NCBI RefSeq assembly: GCF_000023925.1
Contig: NC_013169.1
Coordinates: forward strand, 620,001-684,000
From: Kytococcus sedentarius DSM 20547
Lineage (GTDB): Bacteria > Actinomycetota > Actinomycetes > Actinomycetales > Dermatophilaceae
Length of the DNA: 64,000 nucleotides
Direction: 5' to 3'
In this document: positions 53,151 through 62,352 of the stretch, piece by piece
How the letters are laid out: each line of letters begins with the position of its first letter
Position numbering within the stretch: the stretch's first letter is position 1
Translations under genes and position numbers: made by a program
The notes under the pieces: generated by a model
Seen by the model: only the letters and a program-made list of their open reading frames with translations
What the model was told of the DNA's origin: nothing
Database searches by the model: none

Positions 53151-53206
53151 CCTGACATCAGCGGCTCCGACCAGCGGGGTCGCGTGAGTGTCAGGAGGAC
53201 AGTCTG

Positions 53207-53650
53207 ATGGCTATCCGCACCCAGGAGTCGTTCTCGGGGTTCATCGCCTCGGACCCGCAGCTCAGCCAGACCTCGAAGGGTGATCCTCGGTTCTACGCCC
53301 GTGTCGGCAAGGAGCACTTCCGTCGCGAGGACGATGGGTCGTTCACCCAGACCGAGACGACCTATCACCATCTGGTGATGTTCGGTCGTTCCGCTGAGCA
53401 CGCGCACGCCCGGTTCGTGAAGGGCGACAACTTCATCGCCGAGGGCTACACCCGCGAGGTCAACTACGAACGAGGCGGCCAGGCGGTCGAGAGCGAAGAG
53501 TTCGTAGCCAAGAAGATCGGTCACGACGCCGCCCGTACCCGCTACGAGGTCGATCGCACCCCACGCCGGGCCGCAGAACGCGAAGCTCCAGGATTCGAGC
53601 CGCCGGCCCGGCCCACCCAGGCACCACAGTCGACGGCCATCGGCCTGTGA
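53207..53650 (+). CDS. ssb: Single-stranded DNA-binding protein
   Basis: 147 residues with the OB fold of SSB in residues 1-110 (FSGFIASDPQLS, FYARVGKEH, YHHLVMFG, GDNFIAEGYTRE). The C-terminal tail lacks the acidic DDDIPF tip of chromosomal SSB, as is common in mobile-element SSBs. TCAGGAGGA precedes the ATG. It would protect transferred single-stranded ICE DNA. Confidence 0.88.
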   Translation: MAIRTQESFSGFIASDPQLSQTSKGDPRFYARVGKEHFRREDDGSFTQTETTYHHLVMFGRSAEHAHARFVKGDNFIAEGYTREVNYERGGQAVESEEFVAKKIGHDAARTRYEVDRTPRRAAEREAPGFEPPARPTQAPQSTAIGL

Positions 53651-53669
53651 ACGCCAGGAGCCGATCATC

Positions 53670-54293
53670 ATGACCGACCTCACGCCTGAACCCAGCCCGA
53701 TCGGCGGTGAGGGACCGGGGCTGGATGAACCGGATGTGTTCCACGGGCCGCCACACGTCAGCGACGCCGATGTGCCCGAGACACCGCACCCGGTGAACTG
53801 GAACCTGTTGTCAGCGCATGATCTGGAACAGGAATGGCTCGCGTTGAACCGGTGGGTGGACTGGCTACGTCACACCTACGGACTCCCGGCCAGCGTGGTG
53901 CCGCCGTTCTGGCACCACCACCCCGAACTGCTCTGGGAACTCTCCGCACTGCACCTGCACTGGCTGGGCGCCTACGACCCCGAGCAGAACGCCTCCGCGG
54001 CGATCGGCTGGCACCGCGACTTCGCCGACGCCCGCGCCCGCCTCCGGGACTGGGTGGCCGCATCGGGCACTCGGCTCGATCGTGACCGTCCCACCCGGCA
54101 GACCACCTGGCCCGGCGAAGACCCGGCACCGCCGGTGGAGGATGTGGCGATCGCCGACCGTGACGCCGAGTTCGTGCAGTTCGTTCAAGCTCAGGTCCGC
54201 AAACGTCAGGAGGCCGAGGACGAGTTTTACGCCAGCCTCGACGACGATCTCGATATCGATGTCGACCCAGTGACCGGGGAGGTGCGGGACTGA
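53670..54293 (+). CDS. DUF4913-type ICE protein
   Basis: 207 residues. The core (residues 40-145; WVDWLRHTYGLP, WHHHPELLWELSALHLHW, WHRDFADARARLRDW) matches the DUF4913 pattern frequent in actinobacterial conjugative elements, of unknown function. The C-terminus is acidic. It shares one base with the next gene. Confidence 0.78.
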   Translation: MTDLTPEPSPIGGEGPGLDEPDVFHGPPHVSDADVPETPHPVNWNLLSAHDLEQEWLALNRWVDWLRHTYGLPASVVPPFWHHHPELLWELSALHLHWLGAYDPEQNASAAIGWHRDFADARARLRDWVAASGTRLDRDRPTRQTTWPGEDPAPPVEDVAIADRDAEFVQFVQAQVRKRQEAEDEFYASLDDDLDIDVDPVTGEVRD

Positions 54294-54535
54294 TGGGCGG
54301 CTATGTGAAGAAGACCTACCGGCGCCGGTACGAGGACCGGTCGTTCTCGGTGCGCGCGGTCCACCGCGACCAAGCCGACCTGCACAAGCTCGCCGAGGTG
54401 CTGATCCGTCTGACCTTGCAGGAGACCGGCCGCAGCCGCGCCGACCGCAGCGCCGCCAAACCGCCGGAGACCTACCGTGACCCGACCGCATCAATCGACG
54501 CACCAGCGAGTGTCGCAGGACCGTTGGTAGAATGA
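54293..54535 (+). CDS. Small conserved ICE protein
   Basis: 80 residues, basic in the first half (KKTYRRRYEDRSFSVRAVHRD). No HTH is evident. It follows the DUF4913 gene by a shared base (TGATG) and precedes the integrase. It could be a recombination directionality factor by position only, which I cannot support from sequence. Confidence 0.6.
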   Translation: MGGYVKKTYRRRYEDRSFSVRAVHRDQADLHKLAEVLIRLTLQETGRSRADRSAAKPPETYRDPTASIDAPASVAGPLVE

Positions 54536-54718
54536 AACAAGCAAAGCCTCGCGAACGCGGGGTGTTGTGGTCCTAAACCCCGCCACTGGCGGGCAACACG
54601 CACCGTGACCCCGGCCGGGTCTCGTCCTACAGCCACACCTATGGCTGCTCTCACGACCAACATCTCCTCCCAGGCATCTGGGGCGCGAGGGACGAATCGC
54701 GTGAGAGGCAAAGACCCG
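54536..54718. other. Leader region of the integrase
   Basis: 183 bp with a perfect 7-bp hairpin CCCGCCA-C-TGGCGGG at 54579-54593 and a second potential pairing GCGGGGT/ACCCCGC just upstream. No T-run follows. It may hold the integrase promoter or a weak terminator for the conjugation operon. No gene is supported. Confidence 0.45.
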
Positions 54719-56437
54719 ATGACCACCAGAACTCCTGCTGCTGATCCGGCCGCCAGCCTGGTCGACCCGCCAACCAGCACAGCTGCCATCTCCTATCTGC
54801 GGGTCTCCACCCGCGAACAGGCGTCCAAGGGCGGCACCGACGAAGGCTTCTCCATTCCCGCCCAACGCGAGGCCGTGCGTCGCAAGGCCGACCAGCTCGG
54901 TGCAACCATCATCGAGGAGTTCGTCGACGCCGGAGCCTCAGCGAAGTCCGCCGACCGGCCCGACCTGATGCGAATGATCCAATACGTCAAGGCCAACAAG
55001 GTCGCCTACTGTATCGTCCACAAAGTCGACCGGCTCGCCCGCAACCGCGCCGACGACGTGACCATCCACCTTGCCCTCCAACAGGCTGGGGTCATGTTGG
55101 TCTCGGCCACCGAGAACATCGACGAGACTCCCTCCGGCATGCTGCTGCACGGCATCATGTCGACCATCGCGGAGTTCTACTCCCGCAACCTCGCCACCGA
55201 GGTCACCAAAGGTATGACACAGAAAGCAATCGGCGGTGGCACCCTTGGCAAAGCCCCAATCGGCTACCTCAACGTCCGCCTCCGCGACGACCAGGGCCGC
55301 GAGGTCCGCACCGTCGAACTCGACCCCGAACGCGCACCCCTGATCGAGTGGGCATTCAAGGCCTACGCCTCGGGGAACTGGACCGTCAGCCAGCTTCACG
55401 ACGAACTCACTTCCCGTGGCCTGGTCAGTGTCCCCACCCCGAAGCGGCCACCGAAGCCGCTCGCGGTCTCCTCCGTGCATCGACTGCTCACCAACCCCTA
55501 CTACAAAGGCGATGTCGTCTACCGCGGCACCCGCTACAAGGGCACCCACCCCGTGCTCGTCCCGCCTGAGGCCTGGTACCAGGTCCAGTCCGTCCTCACT
55601 GCCCACAAGAGTGCTGCCGAGGCTACCCAGGTCCATGACCACTACCTCAAAGGCACCGTCTACTGCGGCCAGTGCGGATCCCGCCTGATCGTGTCCAACG
55701 CCAAGAATCGCCACGGCAACGTCTACTGCTACTTCGTGTGCTCCGGACGGCACTCCAAGCGCACCGCCTGCACGCGAGGGGCGATCTTGATCGAGGACGT
55801 CGAGAGGCTCATCGAGGACTACTACGCCCGCGTGCAGATCAGCCCCGCTCAGCGCGACGCTCTGTCCGGGATGCTCCACCACGAGTTCGACCGGCTCATG
55901 GCCGCCGAGACCGACGAACTCGAACGCCTGACCAAGCACCGCGACCGTCTCGAACACGAACAAGACCGGCTCATGCAAGCCCACTACGCCGACGCCGTGC
56001 CGCTGCCGGTGCTCAAACGAGAACAAGACCGCATACTCGGCGAACTCGACAGCCTCAACCGGCGCATCGACGCCCACCACGGCGACTACGCCGACGCTCG
56101 TGCCCACCTTGATGACGCATTGAACCTGCTGGCCGACTGCGCCGACATCTACCAGCGCTGCGACGACGCCAACCGGCGCCTGTGCAATCAAGCCTTCTTC
56201 ACCAAGGTCTACATCGACGAAGACGGCGAGCTTCGCGTCGAGAACAACCGCCCCTTCGAGATGCTCCTCGACCCCGAAGTCAACGCCAACGCCCTCAACT
56301 GGGTTCAGGACAGCGACAAGGCCCGAACCCGAGCCAACGATTCCATTGGCAAGGGTTCGAGCCTTGTGCGTGGGGTGGGCCCCGTGGGACTCGAACCCAC
56401 AACCTACGGATTAAAAGTCCGCAGCTCTGCCAATTGA
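54719..56437 (+). CDS. Large serine recombinase (ICE integrase)
   Basis: 572 residues from the ATG at 54719. Resolvase N-domain with nucleophile Ser30 (YLRVSTREQ), then the recombinase domain (about 190-290; GGGTLGKAPIGYLN, VHRLLTNPYYKG). The zinc ribbon has CGQCGSR and a later paired CxxxxxxxxxC, and a coiled-coil arm spans about 400-500. The last about 20 residues (VGPVGLEPTTYGLKV and the stop) are read from the antisense strand of the tRNA-Lys gene, so in the circular ICE the C-terminus would differ. It catalyses integration at this site and, with a directionality factor, excision. Confidence 0.92.
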   Translation: MTTRTPAADPAASLVDPPTSTAAISYLRVSTREQASKGGTDEGFSIPAQREAVRRKADQLGATIIEEFVDAGASAKSADRPDLMRMIQYVKANKVAYCIVHKVDRLARNRADDVTIHLALQQAGVMLVSATENIDETPSGMLLHGIMSTIAEFYSRNLATEVTKGMTQKAIGGGTLGKAPIGYLNVRLRDDQGREVRTVELDPERAPLIEWAFKAYASGNWTVSQLHDELTSRGLVSVPTPKRPPKPLAVSSVHRLLTNPYYKGDVVYRGTRYKGTHPVLVPPEAWYQVQSVLTAHKSAAEATQVHDHYLKGTVYCGQCGSRLIVSNAKNRHGNVYCYFVCSGRHSKRTACTRGAILIEDVERLIEDYYARVQISPAQRDALSGMLHHEFDRLMAAETDELERLTKHRDRLEHEQDRLMQAHYADAVPLPVLKREQDRILGELDSLNRRIDAHHGDYADARAHLDDALNLLADCADIYQRCDDANRRLCNQAFFTKVYIDEDGELRVENNRPFEMLLDPEVNANALNWVQDSDKARTRANDSIGKGSSLVRGVGPVGLEPTTYGLKVRSSAN

Positions 56438-56448
56438 GCTAGAGGCCC
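56376..56448 (-). tRNA. tRNA-Lys (anticodon TTT)
   Basis: 73 nt. The acceptor GGGCCTC pairs with GGGGCCC (one G-T wobble), the D-arm is GCTC/GAGC, the anticodon loop CTTTTAA sits on a GCGGA/TCCGT stem, and the T-arm is GTGGG-TTCGAGT-CCCAC. CCA is not encoded. The 3' end abuts the ICE, and the serine recombinase frame ends inside the gene. The intact structure means integration restored the 3' end. Confidence 0.95.
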
Positions 56449-56558
56449 CTGGCGCCCCGGGTCGTGCCGGGCCGCAGGGCGCAAGTCTAGCTGCGGTGGT
56501 CGTGCCGCCTGTGGACGGAGCGCGGTGGTTGTCGGCGCCGATTGAGAGGGTGGTCCCC

Positions 56559-58700
56559 ATGACGACCCCCGATGCCGTGAACCTCCCCGACCGTGCCCTG
56601 GGCGCCCTGCGCCGGCTGGTGGGGCGTGAGGACGTCGAGTTCCGCGGCGGGCAGCTCGAGGCCGTCGAGTCCTTGGTCTCCGACCGCGCCCGCGTGCTGG
56701 TCGTGCAACGCACCGGGTGGGGCAAGTCGGCGGTGTACTTCGTGGCCACGGCGCTGCGGCGCGAGCAGGGCGCCGGCCCCACCATCATCGTCTCGCCCCT
56801 GTTGGCCCTGATGCGCGACCAGATCGCCGCCGCGGGCCGCGCCGGGGTGCGGGCGGTGACCATGAACTCCGCCAACGCCACCGAGTGGGACGAGGTGCGC
56901 GCCGCCCTGGACGCCGATGAGGTGGACGTCCTGCTCGTGAGCCCGGAACGCCTCAACAACCCCCGGTTCCGCGCCGAGCAGCTGCCCGAGCTCTCCCGTC
57001 GGTGCGGTCTGCTCGTGGTCGACGAGGCCCACTGCATCAGCGACTGGGGGCACGACTTCCGGCCCGACTACCGGCGCATCCGCACCTTGTTGTCCGAGCT
57101 GCCCCAGGACACCCCGGTGCTCGCCACCACGGCCACGGCCAACGAGCGCGTGGTGCACGACGTCGTGGAGCAGCTGTCGGCCGGCCCGTCCGGTCGTCGT
57201 CACGAGGTGAGCACGATCCGCGGCGGGTTGGCCCGGGACTCCCTGCGGCTGGGCGTCCTGCTGGGACCGGAGGGGCGGCCGCTCACTCCCGAGCAGCGCC
57301 TCGGCTGGATGACGGCGCACCTGTCCGAGCTGCCGGGCTCCGGCATCGTGTACTGCCTGACCGTCTCCGCCGCCGAGGACGTGGCAGCAGCCCTGTCGGC
57401 GGCGGGACACCGGGTGGCCGCCTACACCGGCCGCACGGACACCGACGAGCGGGAGCGGCTGGAGACCGCGCTGCGCGACAACCAGGTGAAGGCTCTGGTG
57501 GCCACGTCCGCGTTGGGGATGGGCTTCGACAAGCCGGACCTCGGGTTCGTGGTGCACCTGGGCGCACCCAGCTCCCCGGTGGCCTACTACCAGCAGGTGG
57601 GGCGCGCGGGCCGTGCCACCGAGCGCGCGGACGTGGTGCTGCTGCCCGGCAGCGAGGACCGGGACATCTGGCGCTACTTCGCCACGGTGTCCATGCCGCG
57701 ACAGGAGCAGGCCGATGCGGTGCTGACCGCCCTGGCGGGGGCGGGCAAGCCACTGTCCACCCCCGCCCTGGAGACGTTGGTGGACGTCCGGCGCACCCGG
57801 CTCGAGCTGCTGCTCAAGGTGCTGGACGTGGACGGCGCGGTCACGAAGGTGCCCGGCGGGTGGACCGCCACCGGCCAACAGTGGACCTACGACGCCGAGC
57901 GCTACGCCCGTGTGGCCGAGGCCCGGGAACGCGAGGCGGCCCTGATGGAGGAGTACCAGGCGGGGGCCGGGTGCCGCATGCAGTTCCTGCAGCGGACCCT
58001 CGACGACCCCACGGCCGCCGTCTGCGGGCGGTGCGACACCTGCGCCGGGACGTGGTTCCCCACCGGCGTGCCGCAGGAGGCCATCGACGGCGCGCGGAGC
58101 CAGCTCGGGGGCACCGGGGTGGTCATCGAGCCGCGGGCCCAGTGGCCCAGCGGCATGAACCGGCTCGGTGTCGAGGCCTCCGGGCGCATCCCCGCCGAGG
58201 AGCAGCTCCGGCCGGGACGCGCCCTGGCACGCCTGAGCGACCTCGGGTGGGGGCAGCGCCTGCGGCAGGTGCTGGCGGCCGACCCTCCCGCCGAGGACGA
58301 CCTCGTGCGCGCGGTGGTGCTCCTGCTGGCGGACTGGGACTGGGCCGAGCGGCCGGTCGGAGTGGTGGCCATGCCCTCCCGCAGGCGCCCGCAGTTGGTG
58401 GGCTCGCTGGCCGAGCGGCTGAGCACGATCGGGCGCCTGCCCCTGCTGGGGACCCTGGACCTGGTGGACGGCGGGCCGGTCGGGGAGCCGGGGGGCAACA
58501 GCGCCTTCCGCCTCGCCGGGGTCTGGGACCGGTTGGCCGTGGGACCGGAGCTGGGCGGCCGGCTGCAGGGCCTGTCCGGCCCGGTGCTGCTGGTCGACGA
58601 CCTGGTGGACTCCCGGTGGAGCCTCACCGTCGCGGGCCGGGCGCTGCGCCGCGCCGGGGCCCCGGGCGTGCTGCCGCTCGCGCTCGCCGTGGAGGGATGA
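56559..58700 (+). CDS. RecQ-family DEAD/DEAH helicase with C-terminal phosphoribosyltransferase-like domain
   Basis: 713 residues from the ATG at 56559 with GAGAGGG upstream. Helicase motifs: RTGWGKS (Walker A variant), SPLLALMRDQ, DEAHCISDWGHDFRPDY, TATAN, then ATSALGMGFDKPDLGFVVHLG and QQVGRAGR. A zinc-binding CRMQFLQ...CGRCDTC follows. The last about 110 residues end in VLLVDDLVDSRWSLTVAGRAL, a PRPP-binding-loop-like PRTase motif. It is the first chromosomal gene beyond the ICE and unwinds 3'-5'. Confidence 0.88.
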   Translation: MTTPDAVNLPDRALGALRRLVGREDVEFRGGQLEAVESLVSDRARVLVVQRTGWGKSAVYFVATALRREQGAGPTIIVSPLLALMRDQIAAAGRAGVRAVTMNSANATEWDEVRAALDADEVDVLLVSPERLNNPRFRAEQLPELSRRCGLLVVDEAHCISDWGHDFRPDYRRIRTLLSELPQDTPVLATTATANERVVHDVVEQLSAGPSGRRHEVSTIRGGLARDSLRLGVLLGPEGRPLTPEQRLGWMTAHLSELPGSGIVYCLTVSAAEDVAAALSAAGHRVAAYTGRTDTDERERLETALRDNQVKALVATSALGMGFDKPDLGFVVHLGAPSSPVAYYQQVGRAGRATERADVVLLPGSEDRDIWRYFATVSMPRQEQADAVLTALAGAGKPLSTPALETLVDVRRTRLELLLKVLDVDGAVTKVPGGWTATGQQWTYDAERYARVAEAREREAALMEEYQAGAGCRMQFLQRTLDDPTAAVCGRCDTCAGTWFPTGVPQEAIDGARSQLGGTGVVIEPRAQWPSGMNRLGVEASGRIPAEEQLRPGRALARLSDLGWGQRLRQVLAADPPAEDDLVRAVVLLLADWDWAERPVGVVAMPSRRRPQLVGSLAERLSTIGRLPLLGTLDLVDGGPVGEPGGNSAFRLAGVWDRLAVGPELGGRLQGLSGPVLLVDDLVDSRWSLTVAGRALRRAGAPGVLPLALAVEG

Positions 58701-58802
58701 CGCCCCCAGCAGCGGGACGCACCCCCTGGGGAGCGGTCGGCGGCGCCGTCCTCGGACCACGGGATGAGGCCGTGGAGCCGCTCAGGTTCTTACGGTTGCC
58801 CC

Positions 58803-59774
58803 ATGGACGTGTGGAGCACCCAAGGGCTCACCAAGAGATTCGGCACCTTCACGGCGGTGAGCGACCTGACGCTCTCGGTCGGCGAGGGTGTCACCGGCGT
58901 GGTCGGACACAACGGGGCGGGCAAGTCGACGCTGATCCGCATGCTGCTGGGGCTGGAGCCACCCACCTCCGGGACGGCCACCATCTTCGGCATCGACGCC
59001 ACGCAGAACCCGCTCGAGGCCCGTGCCCGGGTGGGGTTCATGCCGGAGTACGACTGCATGCCGCCGGACGTCAGCGCCGCGCAGTCGATCATGCACTTCG
59101 GCCGCATCTCCGGCCTGCCCCGGGACATCGCCCGTGAGCGGGCCTCGGACGTGCTGCGGCACGTGGGCCTCGACGAGGCACGCCACCGCCCGGTCGGCAC
59201 CTACTCCACCGGCATGAAGCAGCGCGCCAAGCTCGCGCAGGCCCTGGTGCACGACCCGGACCTGATCATGCTCGATGAACCCACGAACGGGCTCGACCCC
59301 TCCGGCCGGGACGAGATGCTCGGCCTGATCCAGCGCATCGGGCACGAGTTCGGCATCTCCGTGCTGGTCACCTCCCACCTGCTCGGTGAGCTGGAGCGCA
59401 TCTGCGACCACGTCGTCGTCCTGGACGGCGGCCGGTTGGTCACCTCCTCGTCCATCTCCGACCTGACGGCAGACACGGGCGCGCTGGAGGTGGAGGTCAT
59501 CGGCACCGACGAGCGGTCGCCCGCACCGCAGCTGATCGCCGCGCTGCACTGCCGCGGCATCGAGGCCGGGCGCAGCGGCGGGATGGTGATCATCCCGCAG
59601 GCCTCGGACGAGGCCCGCGCCGCCGTGGTCGAGCTCTGCGCCGACAACGGCTGGGGGCTGTCCCGCATGACGGGTTCGCGCCACCAGCTCTCCGAACTGT
59701 TCCTGGGCGAGGGCGACAGCCCCGAGGTGTCGCAGGGGTCCGGCGCCACGCGAGACGGGCAGGAAGCAGCATGA
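58803..59774 (+). CDS. ABC transporter ATP-binding protein
   Basis: 323 residues from the ATG at 58803 (MDVWSTQGLTKRFG). Walker A GHNGAGKS, signature YSTGMKQRAKLAQAL, Walker B LIMLDEPTNGLDPSGRDE. A C-terminal region of about 90 residues is typical of DrrA/CcmA-type exporters. It overlaps its permease partner by four bases. First of two paired ABC units in one operon; the substrate is unknown. Confidence 0.9.
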   Translation: MDVWSTQGLTKRFGTFTAVSDLTLSVGEGVTGVVGHNGAGKSTLIRMLLGLEPPTSGTATIFGIDATQNPLEARARVGFMPEYDCMPPDVSAAQSIMHFGRISGLPRDIARERASDVLRHVGLDEARHRPVGTYSTGMKQRAKLAQALVHDPDLIMLDEPTNGLDPSGRDEMLGLIQRIGHEFGISVLVTSHLLGELERICDHVVVLDGGRLVTSSSISDLTADTGALEVEVIGTDERSPAPQLIAALHCRGIEAGRSGGMVIIPQASDEARAAVVELCADNGWGLSRMTGSRHQLSELFLGEGDSPEVSQGSGATRDGQEAA

Positions 59775-60700
59775 GCACCACACAGCAGCCGGACGAGGCC
59801 GCCACCGTGGCCACGGCCACGGGCCGCCAGCAGTCCGTCATCCACGACCTGGGCTACCGCGGCTACGACGGGCCCCGCGCCGGCCGCGGCGGGGTCCTGG
59901 GCTACCTGGTCCGCCAGGGCTACGCCTCGGCCTACGGGGTCGGGCGCACCTGGAAGGGCAAGGTCATGCCCTGGGTGTGCGTGGCCCTCATGGCGGCACC
60001 GATGCTGATCGCGGCGGCCATCATGGTCCTCATCCCCTTCGAGGGGGCCGAGCCGGTGTTCCACCCGGCACGGGTGCCCTACGCCTTCTACACGCTGGTG
60101 GCGCTGTTCGCCTCGGTGGCCGCGCCGGTGGTGTTCTCGGCCGACCTGCGCTCGCGGTCGATCGTGCACTACCTCTCCCGGCCGCTGAGTCGCCGGGACT
60201 ACGTGCTCGCGCGCCTGGCCTCCCTGGTGCTGGCCCTGTTCACCCTGCAGGCCGTCGGCATCCTCATCGGCACGCTCGGGTGGTGGCTGGCCGGTGGACC
60301 GCTCGGGACCATCTGGGGCGCAGCGGGGGTCGGGGCGCTGGGCGCCCTGCTGGTCAGCCTGGCCGTCGGCGTCATCTCCGGGCTCATCGCGGCCCTCACC
60401 CCCAAGCGGGGCGTGGCCACGGCCGTCATCCTGGGTGTCCTGCTCGTGTTCAGCTCGGTGGTCGTCGCGGTCATGGAGGCCGTGCACGCCACGGGGAGCC
60501 AGTCGGGGCTGCTCGCCCGGTGGACGCCGGCGCTGAGCCCGAACACCGCCGTCGAGCGGGTGGTGGAGTGGGCGACCGGCAACGAGGAGCTCACCGCGGC
60601 CCTCGACGACGCCACGGCCGTGGGCTTCCTCGTTCTGCTCATCATCGGGTGCGTGCTGGGCCTGGTGGCCCTCATGCGCCGCTACCGGAGGGTCAACTGA
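59771..60700 (+). CDS. ABC transporter permease
   Basis: 309 residues with about six transmembrane segments in an ABC-2 type layout (VMPWVCVALMAAPMLIAAAI, then LRSRSIVHYLSRPLSRRDY in the middle). It overlaps both neighbouring ATPase genes, so two ATPases and two permeases are co-translated, suggesting one four-part exporter or two related ones. Confidence 0.88.
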   Translation: MSTTQQPDEAATVATATGRQQSVIHDLGYRGYDGPRAGRGGVLGYLVRQGYASAYGVGRTWKGKVMPWVCVALMAAPMLIAAAIMVLIPFEGAEPVFHPARVPYAFYTLVALFASVAAPVVFSADLRSRSIVHYLSRPLSRRDYVLARLASLVLALFTLQAVGILIGTLGWWLAGGPLGTIWGAAGVGALGALLVSLAVGVISGLIAALTPKRGVATAVILGVLLVFSSVVVAVMEAVHATGSQSGLLARWTPALSPNTAVERVVEWATGNEELTAALDDATAVGFLVLLIIGCVLGLVALMRRYRRVN

Positions 60701-61623
60701 TGGCTACGGTCCAGATCGATGGCGCCTCCCGCTGGTTCGGGAACGTGGTCGCCGTCAACGACGTGAGCTTCGACCTGCGGCCCGGGGTCACCGGCCTGCT
60801 GGGGCCGAACGGCGCGGGCAAGTCCACCCTGATGGCGATGATCGCCGGCTTCGAGACGACCTCGGCCGGCACCATCAGCCTCGACGGGCAACCGGTGCGC
60901 CGCAACCCGGCCATCTACCGGCGCCTCGGCATGATGCCGGAGACCGAGTCGATGTACGACGAGCTGACCGGGCGGGAGTTCGTCACCGCCATGGCGCGGC
61001 TGCACAAGCTGCCCGACGCCCGGTCCGCCACCCGCAAGGCCCTGTCCGTGGTCGACCTCGAGGACGCCGCGGACCGCCGGATCGGCAAGTACTCCAAGGG
61101 CATGCGCCAGCGCATCAAGATGGCCTCGGCCCTGGTGCACGAGCCGGAGGTGCTGCTGCTCGACGAGCCCTTCAACGGCATGGACCCCGGTCAGCGGGTG
61201 CGCCTCATGGGCACGCTCCACGAGTACGCCGAGCGCGGTGCGACCGTGCTGGTCAGCAGCCACATCCTGGAGGAGGTCCAGCAGCTGGCCGGGACGATCG
61301 AGGTGATGCTCGCCGGCCGCCATCTCGCCTCGGGTGACTTCCGCAGCCTGCGGCGCCTGATGACCAACCGCCCGCACCAGTACGAGATCGTGTCCTCCGA
61401 CGACCGTGCCCTGGCCTCGGCGCTGATCGCCGAGGAGGGCGCCGCCTCGGTGACGCTGGCCTCCGGCCTGCAGGACCACGTGCAGGTGCAGGTCACCGAC
61501 TTCGAGGCGTTCTCCGCCCTGCTCCCGCAGGTGGCGCGCCGGCACGACATCGCCCTGCACAGTGTGCGACCCACCGACGAGTCGCTGGAGAGCGTCTTCG
61601 GCTACCTCGTGGAAGGACGGTGA
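60700..61623 (+). CDS. ABC transporter ATP-binding protein
   Basis: 307 residues. Walker [10 protein letters not shown], signature YSKGMRQRIKMA, Walker B VLLLDEPFNGMDP, His switch in LVSSHILEE. Paralogue of the ATPase at 58803. Its start shares a base with the preceding permease stop. Confidence 0.9.
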   Translation: MATVQIDGASRWFGNVVAVNDVSFDLRPGVTGLLGPNGAGKSTLMAMIAGFETTSAGTISLDGQPVRRNPAIYRRLGMMPETESMYDELTGREFVTAMARLHKLPDARSATRKALSVVDLEDAADRRIGKYSKGMRQRIKMASALVHEPEVLLLDEPFNGMDPGQRVRLMGTLHEYAERGATVLVSSHILEEVQQLAGTIEVMLAGRHLASGDFRSLRRLMTNRPHQYEIVSSDDRALASALIAEEGAASVTLASGLQDHVQVQVTDFEAFSALLPQVARRHDIALHSVRPTDESLESVFGYLVEGR

Positions 61624-62339
61624 TGGGGATGACCATCGCGACCATGACCTGGAGGTCCCTGTCCCGCGGGTGGCGGCCCCTGCTGCTGGTGGCCCTGCCG
61701 CTCGGCGGACTCGCCCTCGCGCTGCTGCTCCGCGTCGCCTCTGGCGGGGTCGACGAGGTGATGGCCGACCAGATCGTCCGCGACCTGGCCACCGGGGTCA
61801 TCGTCCCGCTGGCGGCGCTGCTGGTGGCCGTCAACGGCATCGGCAACGAGGTGGACGACTCCTCGGTGCTGCACATCCTGGCCACGCCGACCTCGCGGGC
61901 CTCCATCCTGCTGCAGAAGATGCTCGTGATCTGCGGCGTCAGCGTCCTGCTCGGGGCCCTGACGTGCGGGGGCATGGCCCTGATCATGGGGTCTCGGGAG
62001 ACGACCTCCTGGCTGGTGGCCGGCGCCGTCTCGGGCCTCGCTTACGGTGCGGTCTTCACCGCGCTGAGCACCTGGGTGAAGCACGCCGTCATCATCGGCG
62101 CGCTGTACCTGGTGCTCTGGGAGGGCATGCTCATCGGCCTGGCACCGCGGGCCCGCTTCCTGAGCCTGCACCACGGGGCGCTGGCGGTCGCGGAGAAGTT
62201 CCGGGACACCCGCGCGATGGTGGACCTGACCGACCTCAGCACCATCGGGGGCGTGATGGTGCTCGGCATCGCCCTGGTGGCGGGATTCCTGCTGGCCTGG
62301 TGGGCCCTGTCGAGGATGCGCCTGGCAAAGAGTTCGTGA
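61623..62339 (+). CDS. ABC transporter permease
   Basis: 238 residues, about six transmembrane segments (LLLVALPLGGLALALLLRV, VIVPLAALLVAVNGIGNEV and four more). The ATG at 61623 overlaps the ATPase stop; a GTG three bases earlier is an alternative. Partner of the ATPase at 60700. Confidence 0.87.
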   Translation: MGMTIATMTWRSLSRGWRPLLLVALPLGGLALALLLRVASGGVDEVMADQIVRDLATGVIVPLAALLVAVNGIGNEVDDSSVLHILATPTSRASILLQKMLVICGVSVLLGALTCGGMALIMGSRETTSWLVAGAVSGLAYGAVFTALSTWVKHAVIIGALYLVLWEGMLIGLAPRARFLSLHHGALAVAEKFRDTRAMVDLTDLSTIGGVMVLGIALVAGFLLAWWALSRMRLAKSS

Positions 62340-62352
62340 GACTCTTCGCACC

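Larger units (their letters stand above)
1..56376. mobile_element. Integrative and conjugative element, right-hand part
   Basis: This span carries a MobF relaxase, VirB4-, VirB6- and VirD4-like proteins, an M23 cell-wall hydrolase, ArdC, a prim-pol, SSB and a large serine recombinase, all on an accessory backbone with defence and repair cargo. The recombinase is the last gene and its reading frame ends inside an antisense tRNA-Lys gene, which marks the right border near 56376. Genes beyond the tRNA look chromosomal. The left border is not in the window. No copy of the tRNA 3' end was noticed elsewhere by eye, so the total size is unknown. Three IS elements and one tyrosine-recombinase cargo region are nested inside. 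Confidence 0.85.

Noticed and set aside
56378-56437. The C-terminal VGLEPTTYGLKV segment of the integrase as a functional motif
   Set aside because: It is the antisense translation of the tRNA-Lys gene, a common artefact at tRNA junctions.
57002-59137. A 711-codon plus-strand frame
   Set aside because: It overlaps the RecQ helicase in another frame, is Arg/Gly-rich and has no family features. The antisense frame at 56487-58760 was rejected for the same reason.
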